From contig NW_019091385.1 of the NCBI RefSeq assembly GCF_001949145.1, forward strand, positions 995,990 through 1,047,150: a DNA stretch of 51,161 nt, in the 5' to 3' direction. Position numbers and translations under genes: made by a program. Every line of letters begins with the position of its first letter. Position 1 is the stretch's first letter. Below, piece by piece: positions 1-15,000 of this stretch. The notes beneath the pieces are model-generated. The model had not been told where the DNA came from. It did no database searches and saw nothing but the letters and a program-made list of their open reading frames with translations. Source of the DNA: Acanthaster planci. Lineage: Eukaryota; Echinodermata; Asteroidea; Valvatida; Acanthasteridae.

Positions 1-803
1 ACCGTTCGAGCGTGAGAACAAGAAACCTGTGCTAAGAACATGGCGCCCTAACTCGACCGTAAGTTGGTAAAAATGTTACCAACGTTGTCAAAAAGTAACG
101 TGCTTTCAATTGTTGTGTTTACCTTTAACAGGATTTGGCACAGCAGAAAATGATGTAAAATCAAATTTAAAAACAAAAACGGTGAGACTGTGTGCTTGTA
201 GGAACCATGTCTTATCAAAAAGGAAATCTATATCAGGGAATTTGAAACAGTTGTAAAAACTGGCCCAGAAAATTTCTTGACACCTATGCACAGTGCCAGG
301 AGTTCTTCAGAAACGAGATCTGCTTCAGTAGACAAAATGTCAATACCTCCTGGCTTCAAAATGCAGGACACTACATGTACATATTTTATCTTAGCTGAAA
401 AGATGGTATCATTTTACACAAAAATGACATAATTGAGTTGATAAAGTCAGCAATTACAGGGAAGCACAGATATCTGCTGAAACAAAAAAGTGCCACATTA
501 TAACTTATTTCAGGTGGAAAACAGTTGAGGAATGATTTCCTATACACAGACTGTCTGCTTTTAGGCTAATATTTCTAATCTCTTTAAGATGTGGAAAAAA
601 AATTCAAAAGGCTGTTTAAAACAAAAGTTTGGTAATGTTCCAGTGAAACTAGAATACGATGAATAACCTTAGGTGGCAGTCTCTTTGTATAAGCAGCTGA
701 GTGTAGTTTGTACATACTGATGAATGAACATCTGCTGAATTATTCAATAGTGAAAATGTCTGACTAGAAACCACACAGTGGAATGACGATTGTTTGAAAA
801 CAC
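1..803 (-). other. Presumed TTC28 3' UTR and downstream
   Basis: This follows the TGA of TTC28. I find no AATAAA or ATTAAA on the minus strand here, so the poly(A) site is probably beyond the window edge or non-canonical. No other gene seen. Confidence 0.4.
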
Positions 804-3049
804 TCAACATGGCGAGGAATAATAAACTTTCTTTGTAACCGGAAGTGTTCCCTCGTTGCTTGGTACCCTACCCCTCGGTACTTTACCTGCTACCCCACCA
901 TTGGTCTGTGACATTTGCACCTTACTTGCTGGATGCTCCCCTGGGTGGAATCCCTGCTGAGTGACGTGATTACTGTGATTGACGTGGTTTACCGTCTTCT
1001 GTGGGTAGACAGTACCCTCATGGTCAGGGCTATTGCCAGTCTGGACATGAATTACGCTAGGTATGGATGAGGTTGAGGAATACATGCTACTGGTTGTGCT
1101 CTGAGAGCTTTCTGGACGGTTGAGATGATAGCTGGGTGGTTGGGTAGCTGGAGTTCGGTCATGACTCCCAGCATCTCTTGGAGTCCTTGTCGAGTTGCTC
1201 GGGTTTGTGAACTGACTGTTTTTGGAGTGTGGTTTTTGCTTTACGTCAGGAGGGACTGAATTTGTGACTGGGTAAGATTTGACATGGTTAGAGTTTGAAT
1301 ACAACTGGTTTGGGGTAGAGATGACTTGAGGCTTGCCAACATCTGCAGGTGGGACATACTGGATTGGTCTAGTGTGAGGCAAGGTGGACGTGGTTGAGCT
1401 TGAGGAAGAAGTCCTCGCTCTAGGTTCACAGTGTGATCCCAGCATCTGCCGTGAAGCATCAAAACTTTCTTCCTGAGCAACTTCGGTTCTCAAGGATTGG
1501 ATTCTCTGGGCGTTGATGGCTTCAAGGCGGTTGCTGCTTCCTTCTGGAGGTGGGGTGATCTGGCTCAGGTGAGGATTGCTTCTTGAGGTACTATTTGTTA
1601 ATGTTCCTTGTTTGGGATGCAGGGCTGGTGGCTGCTTCCTACCCGTTGGGCTAGGTTGCCTTCTGTTGGCAAAACCCTGACCAGGGTTTTGTTGAGAACC
1701 TTGTTGAGACCCACCTGATGGGGTTTCAGAGGTAGAGCTAGTGAAAAGTCCACTCACAGGACTAGTTTTGCTGTCAACAACCTTCCATGGTCCTCTAGTT
1801 CCCTGCTCGTTGGATGATTCAGTCTGTGTTGATACCATGGTCTCAGTCATTTGGTTTGATGGTTGAGGCTTACCTTGTTTCATCCGGGAAAACCTCTGCA
1901 TGCTTTCCACGGCAGTCATGTGCTTCATGGTGTCATGTAGGACCTTCATGGCAATGGCTTCATGAGGTGATGGTGTACCCCTTGATTCAGATCCCTGGTC
2001 TGAGTGGGATGGAGCCGGTGAGGACCGACTAGTCCGACGTAACAGCTTAGCGCTTGGGCTGCCCCCTCGAGGAGGACTGGTCACTCCCGGCTCTAATCTA
2101 GCTGGGCTTTGTCTAGGTGAGCCAGCATAAAGACTGCATTTTGGAGATGCAGTATCAGGCAGGAAGACATCACCTGGAGACACAGACCTTGATCGTGACT
2201 GGTTTGAATCCCTCCTGGGTTTATGCTCAGTGTTGGTGCTCATCACACTGCTGCTACCTCGACTGTATCTGACATCAGTGCTTGAGGAAGATGACATAGG
2301 AATGGATCTTGTTATGAATTCCACAGTATCGTCCACAAATGCAGGGTTGACCATTCCCATGGAAAGGGAGTCTTGGCTGCCAAGAAGCGACTCCCTGGAA
2401 CTAGACGACTTCTTAGTCCTAGAAGATGAAGATGACAAGAGAGGACTTTCCCTGTTGGGGATGTTCACAATCCCATCTTGGTTGACCATTGTGTCATCTG
2501 GGTCGTTGTTGAGACTGTTCAGTAATGCCAGGACCTCAGGAGCCATTGTCAGATCACCGTCCGCTGAGAATAGACTTGCCTCTGGGATTTCTTGCCGGGA
2601 AGGCGTTTGATTCCTGACACCACCTTGAGTAGGCCCTACGGTGGTTGGACTCGTAACCGGTGGGGTTGACTCTGAGGATTCTGACGAAGGGGCAGGACTG
2701 GCACCTTGGGTGTTCCGTGAGACTGGTGAAATCCCATTGGCGACCAATGAGGCGTAGGAGTTCTCTCCACTATAGGCAAAGCCACTGCGCGTCATCTCAG
2801 CAGAGATAGGTGTAGACGTCACCCCAAACTGCCGGTTGTTGCGGCGCTTTCCTCTCTTGTGACTCTTACCCAGAGAGACCTCCACGGGCTGAGAAAGGTC
2901 CACGTTGGATTTCAAGGAGTGGCAGGAGACAAGAGAAGATGCTGAGACAGCAGAGAGTGACATCCCAGATGCTCCTGACTGAGAGGAGCAGAGACTCTCC
3001 ATGGAAGAGAAGCTCTCAAGGGGCAGAGACTTGGGGGCAGAGGCAGGAT
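804..3049 (-). CDS. TTC28: TTC28 last coding exon: Ser/Pro-rich tail
   Basis: Acceptor tcccag|AT; TGA at 806-804; 2246 nt. It encodes residues 1835-2582. It opens DPASAPKSLPLESFSSMESL, which aligns with the vertebrate SLDSSSSLESL segment, so the frame is certain. The tail is dominated by Ser, Thr, Pro, Gln and Asn, with many SP/TP pairs (phosphorylation-prone) and basic patches such as KSHKRGKRRNNRQ. Two likely ordered islands stand out: HEAIAMKVLHDTMKHMTAVE (about 1909-1968) and EAINAQRIQSLRTEVAQEE (about 1470-1534). The chain ends KKVYYSSPC; vertebrate TTC28 also ends in Ser-Ser-x-Cys as I recall it. Confidence 0.95.
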
Positions 3050-6000
3050 CTGGGAACAAAACCAACAGATCAGAAAGTCAGATGAGTTATGTTCGATGAG
3101 TTATGTTCGATAAGAAGACAAAGTATATATTCTCAAACAATTTGACATTGACTACAATTTGCAAACTCTGGCTACACTCTCTGTGTGCAAAAATACGCTA
3201 CTAGTTTTTCTTTTAGCCCCCGGCCCCTGCAAACTTATGGGAGTGATATTATATTTTATTGAAGGAAATACGTCACTTGGGGTCACAGCTAACGACGCGC
3301 AAAGCATACTTCAATGATAGTAATCCTCATCTGATACAGTCAATGTGATTGACTGCACATGGACCTGAATATTAGACACTGAATTAACCATTTCCTGCCC
3401 GGTGCTTTTAAAAATGTAGTGCCTACATACAGGCATTTTCTCAATATCCTTGGTTTTCAAAAATCATCAAAATATCTTATTTTTTCCCCCTAAAAGCCTA
3501 AATCCCACGGAATGTTTGGTGGCTACTCTAATTAGACAGAAAAAATCTGTTGATACCAGAGTATTTCAGCCAGGCCTGCCCCATTGTAAAAAGAGTCCAG
3601 ATTGTGCTGTGTTAAATAAGTTTCTTTTGTTCCCGAAGCTGGCACAGTGCGCTTCTGGCATCTTTTCAATACAGGCCAGATTAGCGAGAAGCGGTGTTGT
3701 ATCGCTCATCTCTAGAGTGCTGGGGCACTTTTGTCCCCGGTGGTAATCCACTCGCACTGAATGCCACAAACAATGGTATAATCTTCAAAACAATGACGGA
3801 TTTCCTCCGCTATTGACAACTGAAAATTATGTTGGCATTTCCCAGCAGCTCTGTCTTTTGTTTCGAGTACGGTCTTCTGCTACAAGGCCCAGCTCTTTTA
3901 TCCGATTTTAGGCACCCCGGCTATGCATACAAACCCAAGGTACCCGAAAACGGGCTCCTCGGCAGGATATGGTTAAAGACTTCTTATTTTATTAGCATGG
4001 CTGATCAACTCCTATAAATATTTCAGCTGAGATTTCTCACAGTGGTTATAATCCATCACAATTCGGACACACATGAAGTTAAGCCAGGTAAATATAATGC
4101 GGCAAAATTTGAGAAAGACTCTGTCAGGACCAAAAACATAGGTTCTCAAAAACTTGTTAAGTGTGCATATATCAGGTAACTCAAATCAGTAGTGAGCAGT
4201 GATCCTATTTATCTTTTCTTTCTTCTATTTGGGATGAACTGACCAAATACTGCCAGTAGAGCCTGTAGCGTGTAGTGCAACATTCGTCGGCTGACTTGCT
4301 TGCTGGTGATAAGTTGCACCTCCTCCTTGCCAACGTCAATCAGGTCAAAACCTGACAAGAAAATGGAAGACAAAACATCCATCTCAGGAGACAACAAAAG
4401 AGACTGAATGGTGCAAAAGTTTAGCCTGTTCTGGAATATCACGCTAGGAATTGGTGCAATGGAGCAATAACCTTTATTAGCCCACAACTGAGTCCAAAAG
4501 GATAGTGTTCATAATACAATTAATTTCTAAGTCAAATCTTACAGTGACAAAAAACACCTTCAAAACATTGAAGGTCACCAAATAGGCGAAATATTCACAT
4601 AGTTTAGGATGGACTTAAATTTGCCAATCAGAAATAGTCAACTCTTGGTAATACGAGCTTGGGTAAGAGGAGACTCCGGTTTAAACGGGCATATTTTGCC
4701 AGTCCCGACTGAAGTGTGCACATTCGAGGAAAATATTGCTTCATTAATATGAAGTTCAGTTGTTACGAGATTTCAGTTAAGATGCGCATTTCTTGCACAC
4801 AAGCCGAGTGCAAAACTTGTTATCTGTCTGATACAAGCTTTTTTGAAGGCAACTTGTCAATCAGCCTGTCCATTCAATTTTGAAAGGTGCTTCTGTAGTA
4901 CAGCACTGAAGTTTCCCTCAAAAGAAATCTTTCATTTGATTTCCCTGCCTCCCAAAAATTCCCCAAGATCAAAGTTCCCCAGGAAACTAATAAAAATTAT
5001 GTTCTGAAACCAAACACCTGGCCCAAAATGTCCACCCCGTCAAAAAATTGTTATCGGTCCCCACTGTAACTTGAGAAATATTGCTCCACCCGATGTTGAA
5101 ATTTCTATAAATTCTCAATTTAAGAAAATCATGACTAAACCTTGGTTTTCGGTCAAGATAAAATAACATCCACACGTTTTGAAGAAAGAAAAGTGCATTC
5201 CTTGCTAATAATTTTTCACTAAACTTGATTCGATCAAATCCGATATCCGTCCTCTACTGTCCACACCACCAATGGCTGGTTTCCTCCTATTTTTATTCGC
5301 AGCTCTGGTGTTGGTTACCAAGTAAAATGTTAATGTGCGTGTGTTATATGCGTGCTTTTAGATCTCATCACAGCATGCGGGGGACGTGTGATACGGCATC
5401 GCTCTGACTCGACATGACTGGTGGAAGGTCTACTTCCTCCGTTCTTACGTTCTATTATTCTTTATTACAAGCCCTTATTGTGTACAGTTTTTAAAACTGT
5501 ACACATCTCACTTTCATAAACGTAAACTTTTTGAAATCACATTCATAAAACGTTTGTGCATTAAAAGTTATGCATAGGCCCTACTTGTATACATGTACGC
5601 TTTACCTACGGTCCATTAGTGATACATACATCAAGCAGGACAACAGCTTTCGCATAAAACGAGGTCTGGATAATACGAGCTAATTTAGAAAGTCCCAAGG
5701 CCCTCGTAATAACAAAAGTCCACCATACGTGAAAATGTACGTTACTATACTGAAGTATCTATAACTGTGGTGTCATACGACAAATTGTGTGGTTTATGAC
5801 AGACTTGTCTGGTGCTTACCAAGTGAAGCCAGTAATTCATGACAACCTGGTGTTCTCCATAGCTTGACATTGACTGGCACCTGAATAGCGCCCTCTCTGT
5901 CTCGGGTGTACTTAGCCACTACTTGCTGGAGCTGTACAGTAACAACACAGCGTCCGATTAAAATGATGGAAATTTGTTTGATGGTGGACAAGGTGAAAAC

Positions 6001-9000
6001 GTGCAGTGAAGGTTTGCTTCAAAAACAACACTGGCAACACGTCATGCTACTTCTGGCAAATCTCACACACTATTGAAGCTCTGCATTAGGGTTGTTATAT
6101 CACTACAGTCTCCTGAACGGAGACAAAGTATTTTGAAGCACACATTCGGAATATTCCTGGCAATGCAGGATTATAAATAAAGTACAGGGAGGTCAGAGGT
6201 CATATACAGTATGTGTGACTGACATACTAAAAGGTCTCTCTCAAATGACGTCACTTCCTACCGATTGCCACTTGCACTGGCATTTTTTACTTCGATTTTG
6301 GTGACGCCTATCGGCTGCACCATATTTTGAACATATTCGGATCAGAACATTTTGCACAATGTGCGCACCCACGCACCTGATGGTGTTGTATACGCAGTTG
6401 CAATTTTCAAACAAAGGTGACGTCTAATGAAAGAGATCCATTCAGACAACGATCAACAAGTAAAACCATGAACAAATTGCCCACTGTACAGCAAACCAAC
6501 ACAAAAAAGTGGTTATGAGCTACTCTGAGGGTGGGGTTAACTTTGTGCAGTCACACAGTTTATCTACCATTTGTAGTTCCACAGTCTGTGGTGATTGTAC
6601 TTTATCTGGTATATGAACACTATCAGTCGGTTCACTGCCTTGGGTCCGGACACTAGACCCTTTCATTTGGTGCACCTTAGCGATCAGTATGCGTAGCTAT
6701 CAAGGAAAGACAGACTTTTTTTACTGGAATTTGATCTGAAATATCAAGCTTGAAGGATAGTTGATGAGTGTATAAAGGAACAAAAATATGAAGAGGAATC
6801 TTTTGAATAAAACCGAGAGTTGTATATTGTTCTCTGAAGATGATAATGTTGTACTGTTTGAAAAACTGAATTGTCTAGCACCACAGAGAAGAAACTAAGG
6901 ACTTACCATGATGATGATTTCTTGAGCAGCATCACAGAATGACAGGAGCTTGGACAAGGCTATCAAAGTATTCTGAGACAAACCTGAAAAACATCCAAAC
7001 AAGATGTCCCAACCAGAAATAAATGTTGGACTCAATGTGTACCAATGACCATCAATGAATGGTTCGTCATCCAAACGTTTCAATGTTTCAAACTAAAAGA
7101 ATCAGACATTCTACCGAGTTATTCTGTCCAACATGGGCCATTTCTTTAGCATGAGGTTTACAGTACAATTTAAACAATTTAAACCTTGTGCCACGGCAGG
7201 AATTTGTTGCAACACGTTAGCTTCAAGTATGAGTAAAACAACCTCAAACTCATGAACACAGAAAATACATAAATAAGAGACCAAGTTCTGTGAATTAACT
7301 TGCAGAAAACCTCTTGCAACATCAATATTTTTTCAACCTGCAGCTTTAGGGTTGCATGCGATATGTGTGTACAGCTGATGTCGTGTAATCGATTGGAATG
7401 TACAGTACATGTATAGACTGGCTCTGGTTGCTACATTTCCATCACGCGTTCTGTTGCTTGTGCGCGGCGCGGCGGGAACCAGAGTAGCTTCTTTTAATGC
7501 ACTGAGCTTTGTGCACATGTTTTCACCACTGCGACAGCAAATGCCAATGGGAATTGTTCGTGAAAGTTGGAAATTAAAAAATGAAATTTCGGTGATGAAC
7601 AAGTGGTAAGGTTTGTCTAAATTTGAAAAATAATCGCCACTTTTTCTCGCCAAGTCAATGGAATAGTAGCCAAAAGTACAATTAAATCGGCAATTGGCGA
7701 GAATGGGGAATGGCAGCTGGAACCGTCTTATTATCACAGCTCAACTGTATAAGCATAAAAATTTTGAACCCAATGAACAAACTCTTTATATCAGCTACAT
7801 GTACATAGTTTGATATTTTCGTACAGTGAGAAATAGATCTGAAGTCAAGAATCAAGAATCCTGAAAACAAGATTGAACATATGATGACCTGATATATCAG
7901 GTTGGCATATCACACAGCATTTGTGTCTCTTTTCTTACCAAGCAATGCTTGAAGGCTAGCACTGGCTTGTAAAAGTCTCTCTCCAGGGTCAGCCAGTGGG
8001 AAGAAGACTGATGGAGGTATTCCCTTAGCTGGTTGTTCCTCAAATCGGAAACCCACGGCTTTCAGGAGTTCCTGCCATCCTCTGACGGGTCCGACCTTCT
8101 TCAAGATGCTCTGCTGAGTAGTGTAGATGGGGTTCTTAGGACCCCGGTGGATACGCTGAAGGGACTTCTCAATCTGGATTCAATCAACCACGAGGAAGGA
8201 AATAAAGATCGGTTATGTAGACATGGACCAAATTCAATGAGACAGGAGGGGGGCAAAAGATTGTCAGATGAATTTATATGCTGAGCAAAAGAAGCAAATT
8301 GTAAAGTCTTGGGATAGTATTCTGGTTTATGCTTCAACTAAGAAAATCTGTTTACCAAGCAACCTCAAATCTGATCTTTGGCAAATAGAATGGACAGGAC
8401 ATCATTTCTGACAATAAAAATTCATTTGGGTAATTTCAGGAATTAAGGGTCCAAAGTGAGACATTTTGTATCCCTGTTACATCTGACCTTTGTTAGTTGA
8501 CACCGGAATCGATTTCAAACTATTACTTTTTGTTTGACAGGTCATTTGCATTAATTCATCGATCTTGGAAATTACAAAATGTGTTTTGAACTTACAACAT
8601 CGTATGTCAGATGTGAAAGGGGCAAGAAAAAAAAGAACCCCTAATTGCAGGAATTACCCTTTTCTGTTTTGACGGAACAAACTCACCAGATGTAGTAACA
8701 CCCTGAGTGCTTCTCGACACTTGGTGGGCGTGGTCAGGAGATCTCCTATGGCGTTACCAAACATGGCGCTCTTGTTGCTCAGTCGGACATCACAGCCCAG
8801 AAGCATAAAACCAGACCAATTAGATGGATGGGCAAACTGCTTGAACCCCTGGTCATGGGTCAAAATGTCAGAGGTTAAAGAACCATATGCAATTTTAAGC
8901 ATAGATGCTTAATTTTAATCGACTCTGTCCAGTTTATCCGAAAAAAAAAGGTGCTAAATGTAGCCATCAACTGTATCCCTCGGACCTTCTATCATTACAG

Positions 9001-12000
9001 ATCTTCACAAAAAGTCTGAGGAAATGTGTAACATGGCATATGGAAGAGATAAAGATTCGCAGTCTTTGGCCTTCTTACCTGTACAGTATGCATGGCATTC
9101 CCAACAGCCACGCTGGCCTTGGTTCCCAACAAGAGAGATTCATACAACCCCTTCATAAAGATCTTATTAGCCGGCTCTGGGACGTACCACAGAGGAACTA
9201 ACACACTCTGAGCACCAGCCGCTAGGAAGGCTCTAGCCAGACTCACGATGCCGTCAGCTGTGACGCGGCCTGAGCGTGTCTCACTGGCGTAGCAAGACAG
9301 GATGACCAGTTTAGCGGTCAGCTGGAGGTCTAGGATGTCGGCGGCCGTTAAGAGGAACTCGGAGAGGGCTGGGGTGTCTGGGTTGCTGTCTAGATCACTC
9401 TCTTCGCTATCTGTCAAGTCTACATGCTCCAGGGCACCATTTTCTCTGTAAAAAGGGAAATTAAGAAATGATAAGCAAAATGAACTGTGATATAAAATTT
9501 GTGGCCTTTTCAGCCAAGGAATGTCACATTAGGTGCACAGACTGCTTCATCTGTATGAAAGATGCAAAGTGTTTGCACAAAATTTTCCACTGAATGTGTA
9601 CAAATGTCTTTCTTATATAACAAATATACCCAAATATACAGGTGGGCATGCAAAGTAGTGAGTAAATGTCTGCAAATAACACTAATTCTGTATTAGGACG
9701 TGTCTAAACCAACCAGCTGTGGCTGAACGTAACATCCAAGTCTATAGAAAGTGACCACAGCCACTAGCCACTCACTTTCCATAACTGCACGTCATTCCTG
9801 CCATAGCCACAACTTTTGGACACAGTCTTACCCATTTGTCGGTGATAAGCTGCTCTGCCTGACTGGTGACGGTGGACCCTTTTTCTGGGGTATATGTCCA
9901 GGAGACAAGATGAGAGCTGACAGCTTCCATGACACGGATGTGGCAAAGTGAAGACACTCGGCATTAGCGATGGACTTGCGTAGGGCTTCCTTAGTGGCAG
10001 AAGGGCCTGTCAAAGGTGTGACTCCCATGATGTCCGATATTAAATGTGCCTCCTGAAAATCAAATCAAATTAATTCAGACACATTGGGAAGTTTTCCACT
10101 TTTGTTTTGATGGATCTCAGGACGCCAGAGAATTCAAGGATCTGCTGAGTACACAGTTCCAGTCAAAATTTCATTTACTGCAAATGCATCAATTCATCAG
10201 AGAACTATTTTCTGCTTTTCAGTTCTGTGAAATTGGACCTAGTCCATTTCAAAAGTAAATAAAAATTAATAACCAAGGAGATATAAATGACTATCTTATG
10301 ATTTAGCTATTTGAAAACTGAAATAAAGAATACGTAGAATGTGTTGAATGTTTGGCTCTAGTTGTCAGCTCTGAAACAAGAAGACTTGGTAGGCTCAGAC
10401 CGTGTTCTCAATACTCAAGCAGCGAGAAACTCAACTAAGTGCACAATCAGAGACATTTCTGAGCCAGACATCATTTGGTTTTAAGTCAAGTTAGTCAATT
10501 ATCCACTAAGTTGCACCAACCTGTTCAGCGTTGGGTAAATTACCCCATCCCCATCGCTCTGTGATGCTTAGAGGCATCTCTGGATTAGCTACAATCACCG
10601 CTGGTACCATGCCGCTGTGGGATGTTGTGCGTTGTTCCCAGTATCGATTCGTGTTGAGTGTTCTTAGTGATGGTACAACTCTTAAGTTGAACCTATCCTG
10701 AAGGCATTCTGTCATTAAGGCACCTTTCAGGACTGGAAATGGGACTAGATAGAGGTCACCTGCAAAATAAAAGATCGGGGGAAGAAATTCTTTTGTTGAG
10801 AAACAAGCCTTATTTTCAGATACCAAATTGCCGAAATGAACTTTTCATAAAAAGCAGACAAACAAAAGGGGACAGGAAACCAAAAATCGTTCACACTGAT
10901 TTGCAAAGATGTGGCAAAATTATTCAGCTGGTTATATTAACATACCTTCTAATACCAAGACCAAATCTGTTGCTGGAGTGTTGGGTCCATTTGGCTGCCG
11001 TAGGACATCCTCCATAGGAGCTATCAGAAGGTCATACAGCACTCTTAGCGGAGGTCTTCCTGACCAAGATTTCAGCTGCTTCTGCTTGATGGATTTATTT
11101 GTGACGGCATTAACCAGAGATGAGTTGTTCATGATGCTGCCGTTAAGGCTGAGCTGACTCATCATGCTGGCCACGCTACGTGTGCTGCTGTTGATAGCGT
11201 GGTTGCGACTGGTGAGTCTCTGATGCTGGCCATTACTGTCGCTGCCACCACCAATCAGTTTGGCATTTAGCTCTTCCAGGTGTTGTTGTAGGAGCTCATC
11301 AGCTTCGCTCTCTGTCTCACTGGTGATGTCGCCATTGCTGCGATAACTGCTATGCTGAGCATCTACACCTAGAGCCTCCCTGGCATGCATAATGCACTGA
11401 TCAAGGTGTGCCGATGTCGTGACATTCAGGGTGCTGTTTGTCAGAGTAGACTCGGAGCAAGTTGATGCATCATCTTCCTCTAAGGACCTGTCAAGCTGAT
11501 TCAGGTTGCAATCATTGAACTTCAGAATTCCTGTGGGAAGAAATCAAACTTTATCATGATCTGAAAAACTGAATTCTATCTTAACCACCTCCTCTATGGG
11601 ACACGGAAATAAAAATCCCACACTGGAACAAAAGTTAAACACACTTGCTGAATGTAGAGTTTGCATTTCTTCAATGAACACTGTTGGGATGTTATGTGAG
11701 AATACACACACGTATATTTGCTAAACTCAAACTTGCAGTCTCTTTTCCAAGAGTGTAGTATTCAAGTCTACAAGTCCCTTCACAAGTCCAGTCACAAGTC
11801 CCTTCAAAAGGCCAGTCATAAGTAACAGGGTGAACACACGTATGTTTATGCCCCTCACTTATTTTGTGCGCACGTGTACTGAATCCCACTGTAGCCAGAA
11901 GCCAATAAAATGGCTCTTGACTCGGACAGGTGGACCCCAAAAGAAATCAATCAACATCAAGCTCAGAAAAAGTGGTTTGCCCCTTATTTCCATACCGATT

Positions 12001-15000
12001 AGTATTTAAGCACTCAATGTCCCTTTAGATAACTTGCACACAATAAAAATCCTTTATCTGCAAAAATTTTGCCCGTCTTTCTTTAACGTACCTCCAAAGT
12101 AACAGAGTCAGACGTTTGAAGTGAAGCCAACATTTTAGAGGGGATTTTTTCAGTTTTGCTGAGTTTTCCCTGACATTTTTCTACTTGTGAATGGTGAGGA
12201 ATATCATGAACGCTCTATTGAGCAAGCATCATACAAGAAGGAAACCGTATGGAGGAAATCAGAAAGTTTTTGTATATGCCTTTTAGTCTGGCAACTTTAC
12301 ATGATTGTACATATTCGTGCAATGCAGTAGGCCAACTTGTACCCAAACGCACTCGTATCCAGGCCCATGTACGTACGTGTTCAACATGCCTACAATCGGG
12401 ACATTGCAATTTTTGACCGCTGCCAAACTCAGAACAGAAATTTGAATACCACATGATAAACCAACAGCATTTCAGACAAATGGCTCTCGCTCTTGAAAAA
12501 AATTAATTGATAGATACAAAAAATATCAATCTTCTAGACAGTATCACCGATGATCTGAGGGGAATTGGACAAAAGTGTGAAAATTGGGTACTAAGTATGG
12601 CGAAAAACACGGAAAATGAAGAAAATGGGTCCCAATGAAAAATGAAGTGAATGTAAAAATGGTTTTCTTCTTAGCAGTAATAACCTTTTTTGTACATTAG
12701 AGTTACTAGTCTTTCATGTAGCATCAAAGTTATTTGAGGGTAAACTCGGCAAAATTGAGAAAATTAGACACAAAGCTACATGTAGATAACAAAATGAAAA
12801 TATTTCATAATCATACTTTGTTGAAAAATTGACATTTTCCACTTTCTTTGATTTTTTCCGGCAATCTTTTTCCTCAGAAGCTATTAAATATTACCATTTG
12901 ATAGACTCGTGGCAACTTATTCACACACAAGGTCTTCAAGGGAAATGGCAGTACTATCCCGCACATGGGTCACCACCGATATACGTCGTCTGCTAGAATA
13001 ATTTTTTCAGGCCGACGACCATGATGTCACTATTGCGCATGCGCGAATACACAAACTAAATGCATGCACGGTCTATGGCGACCAAACATACGTGAACAAT
13101 GACCAAAGAATGCTTTTGTCACAGCTCATCTGAATAGCTTGTAAATTGGTGTACGTGTTGGACGACTGGATGACTTGTGATGGACTTACAGGACTTGCTG
13201 GGACTCAAATACATGTACAACACTATTTTCCAACCCACACCAGCAGTGCACTGATACTTTGTATAATATTGTACAAAAGGAGTTCACAGAAAGTATAAAA
13301 AAAACAAAAACTTTGTACTACCATCTGATGGTGTGATAAGCCAGCTGTAGAGATGTCCAGATGCTATGGAATAATACAACACATTAGCATTCTGCATGCT
13401 GACTAACTCCAGGATCTCATCAACTGTCATCAAGACTGTGTCCATCACATCAACAGAATCTGAACCATCTCCAGATTGTCGACCCAGGAGAAGGTCCACA
13501 AAAGCTCTGGTTCGACTCCTCTCAGCAACAGCCAGGGCTTCATCTTGTCTGTCCATAGCAACCAGGACTTTCTGAAGTGATTGGTAAGAGGCTGATTGTG
13601 ATTCTAGCAGTGAGATCTTATACTCGCTGCCGACTTGAGTCTCTCGCCAGATGGATTCAAAGAGGTCAGCTGCACGGTAGAGCTGTCGTTGGGCCTCATC
13701 CAAATTGCCGTTGGACCACTGAGCCAGTCCCAGTCGATGCCTGATCTTAGCTTCATCTTCCTTCCTGCCCAGCTGATCAGCTATCTGTAGGCCCTGGGTC
13801 AGGTAAGCAACAGCTTGGGAGAAGTTCCCAAGTGCGTGATGTACACGGCCAAGGCTGCTGTATGCGAGGGCTTTGGCCACGCGGTCGTTGACCTGCGCTG
13901 CAATGCTGAGATGTTGCTCCTGGTACATGATAGCCTTCTGGTAATTACCGAGGGATTCGTGAGTCACTCCAAGATTCCCAAAAGCCCTTCCCTGGCAGGA
14001 TAGATTCTCAGTCTCCTCGGCAATGTTCAGGTCCATCTGATGGAACTCCAAGGCCTTTTCATATTCGCCCATTTGTTGATAGACACCTCCTAGTCCACAA
14101 GCTGCATCGGCTTGGCCTGACTTATCACGCATTTCTTGAGCAAGCTTCAGCTGATTATCTAAGCAGGAGATAGCCTGTTCGAAATTTCCCATGATGCTAT
14201 GCAGGCAGCCGAGCTCACCATACGCTGAAGCCTGGGTTGACTCATCCTCCGTCTCATGTGCAACGACAAGACGCTTCTCAAAGCAAAACAAGGCCTGCTG
14301 TAAGTTACCCATGGCACGGTGGACATTGCCTAATCCACGGTAGGCCCTATCCTGTTCCTTAACATTCTTGACTTTTTGCGCAATTGCAAGGTATTGGTCA
14401 TAGTTTCTGACAGCTTCATCGTAATCTCCCAACGCTTCGTAACATTCAGCAAGATTCCCAAAAGCTCTGCCCCTGTCATTCAAGACACTGTTCCCTACAA
14501 GCTGCTCCAGGGTTGCAAGTTGCTCCTCAAAGTACCCCAGAGCATCCTCAAAGAGATTCATGTTCATCTTGGAGATGCCCAGATTGCCAAAGGCTTGAGC
14601 TTGAAGAGCGCTGTCTCGTAGCTCGTTAGCACGTTTCAATTGTTCCTCATAACACTTGAAGGCATCCAAGTATTTTCCTAATGAAGTATGGACAGCACCA
14701 AGATGACTATGAGCCTTGCATTCCCCCTTCAAATCATTCATCTCTTCACACAACTGAAGCTCTTGCGTGTGATACGCTAAAGCCTTGTCGTAGATCTTAA
14801 TTTTTCGAAAGGCTGAGCCTAGAGCACCATATGCACACGCTTCTAAAGTCTTGTTACTCACTTGCTTTGCAAGTTGAAGTTGCTGTTCGTAAAATTTAAT
14901 AGCGCCGTCAGTGTCCTTCTGGGCCATACATATATCACCCAGATTTCCTAGAGCGCGGAATTTGCCTCCTGCATTCTTCATATGATGTGCGATTGTGAGG

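Noticed and set aside
2230-2610. 126-codon plus-strand frame opposite the TTC28 tail
   Set aside because: Antisense shadow of a Ser-rich coding exon; no domain, no splice logic.
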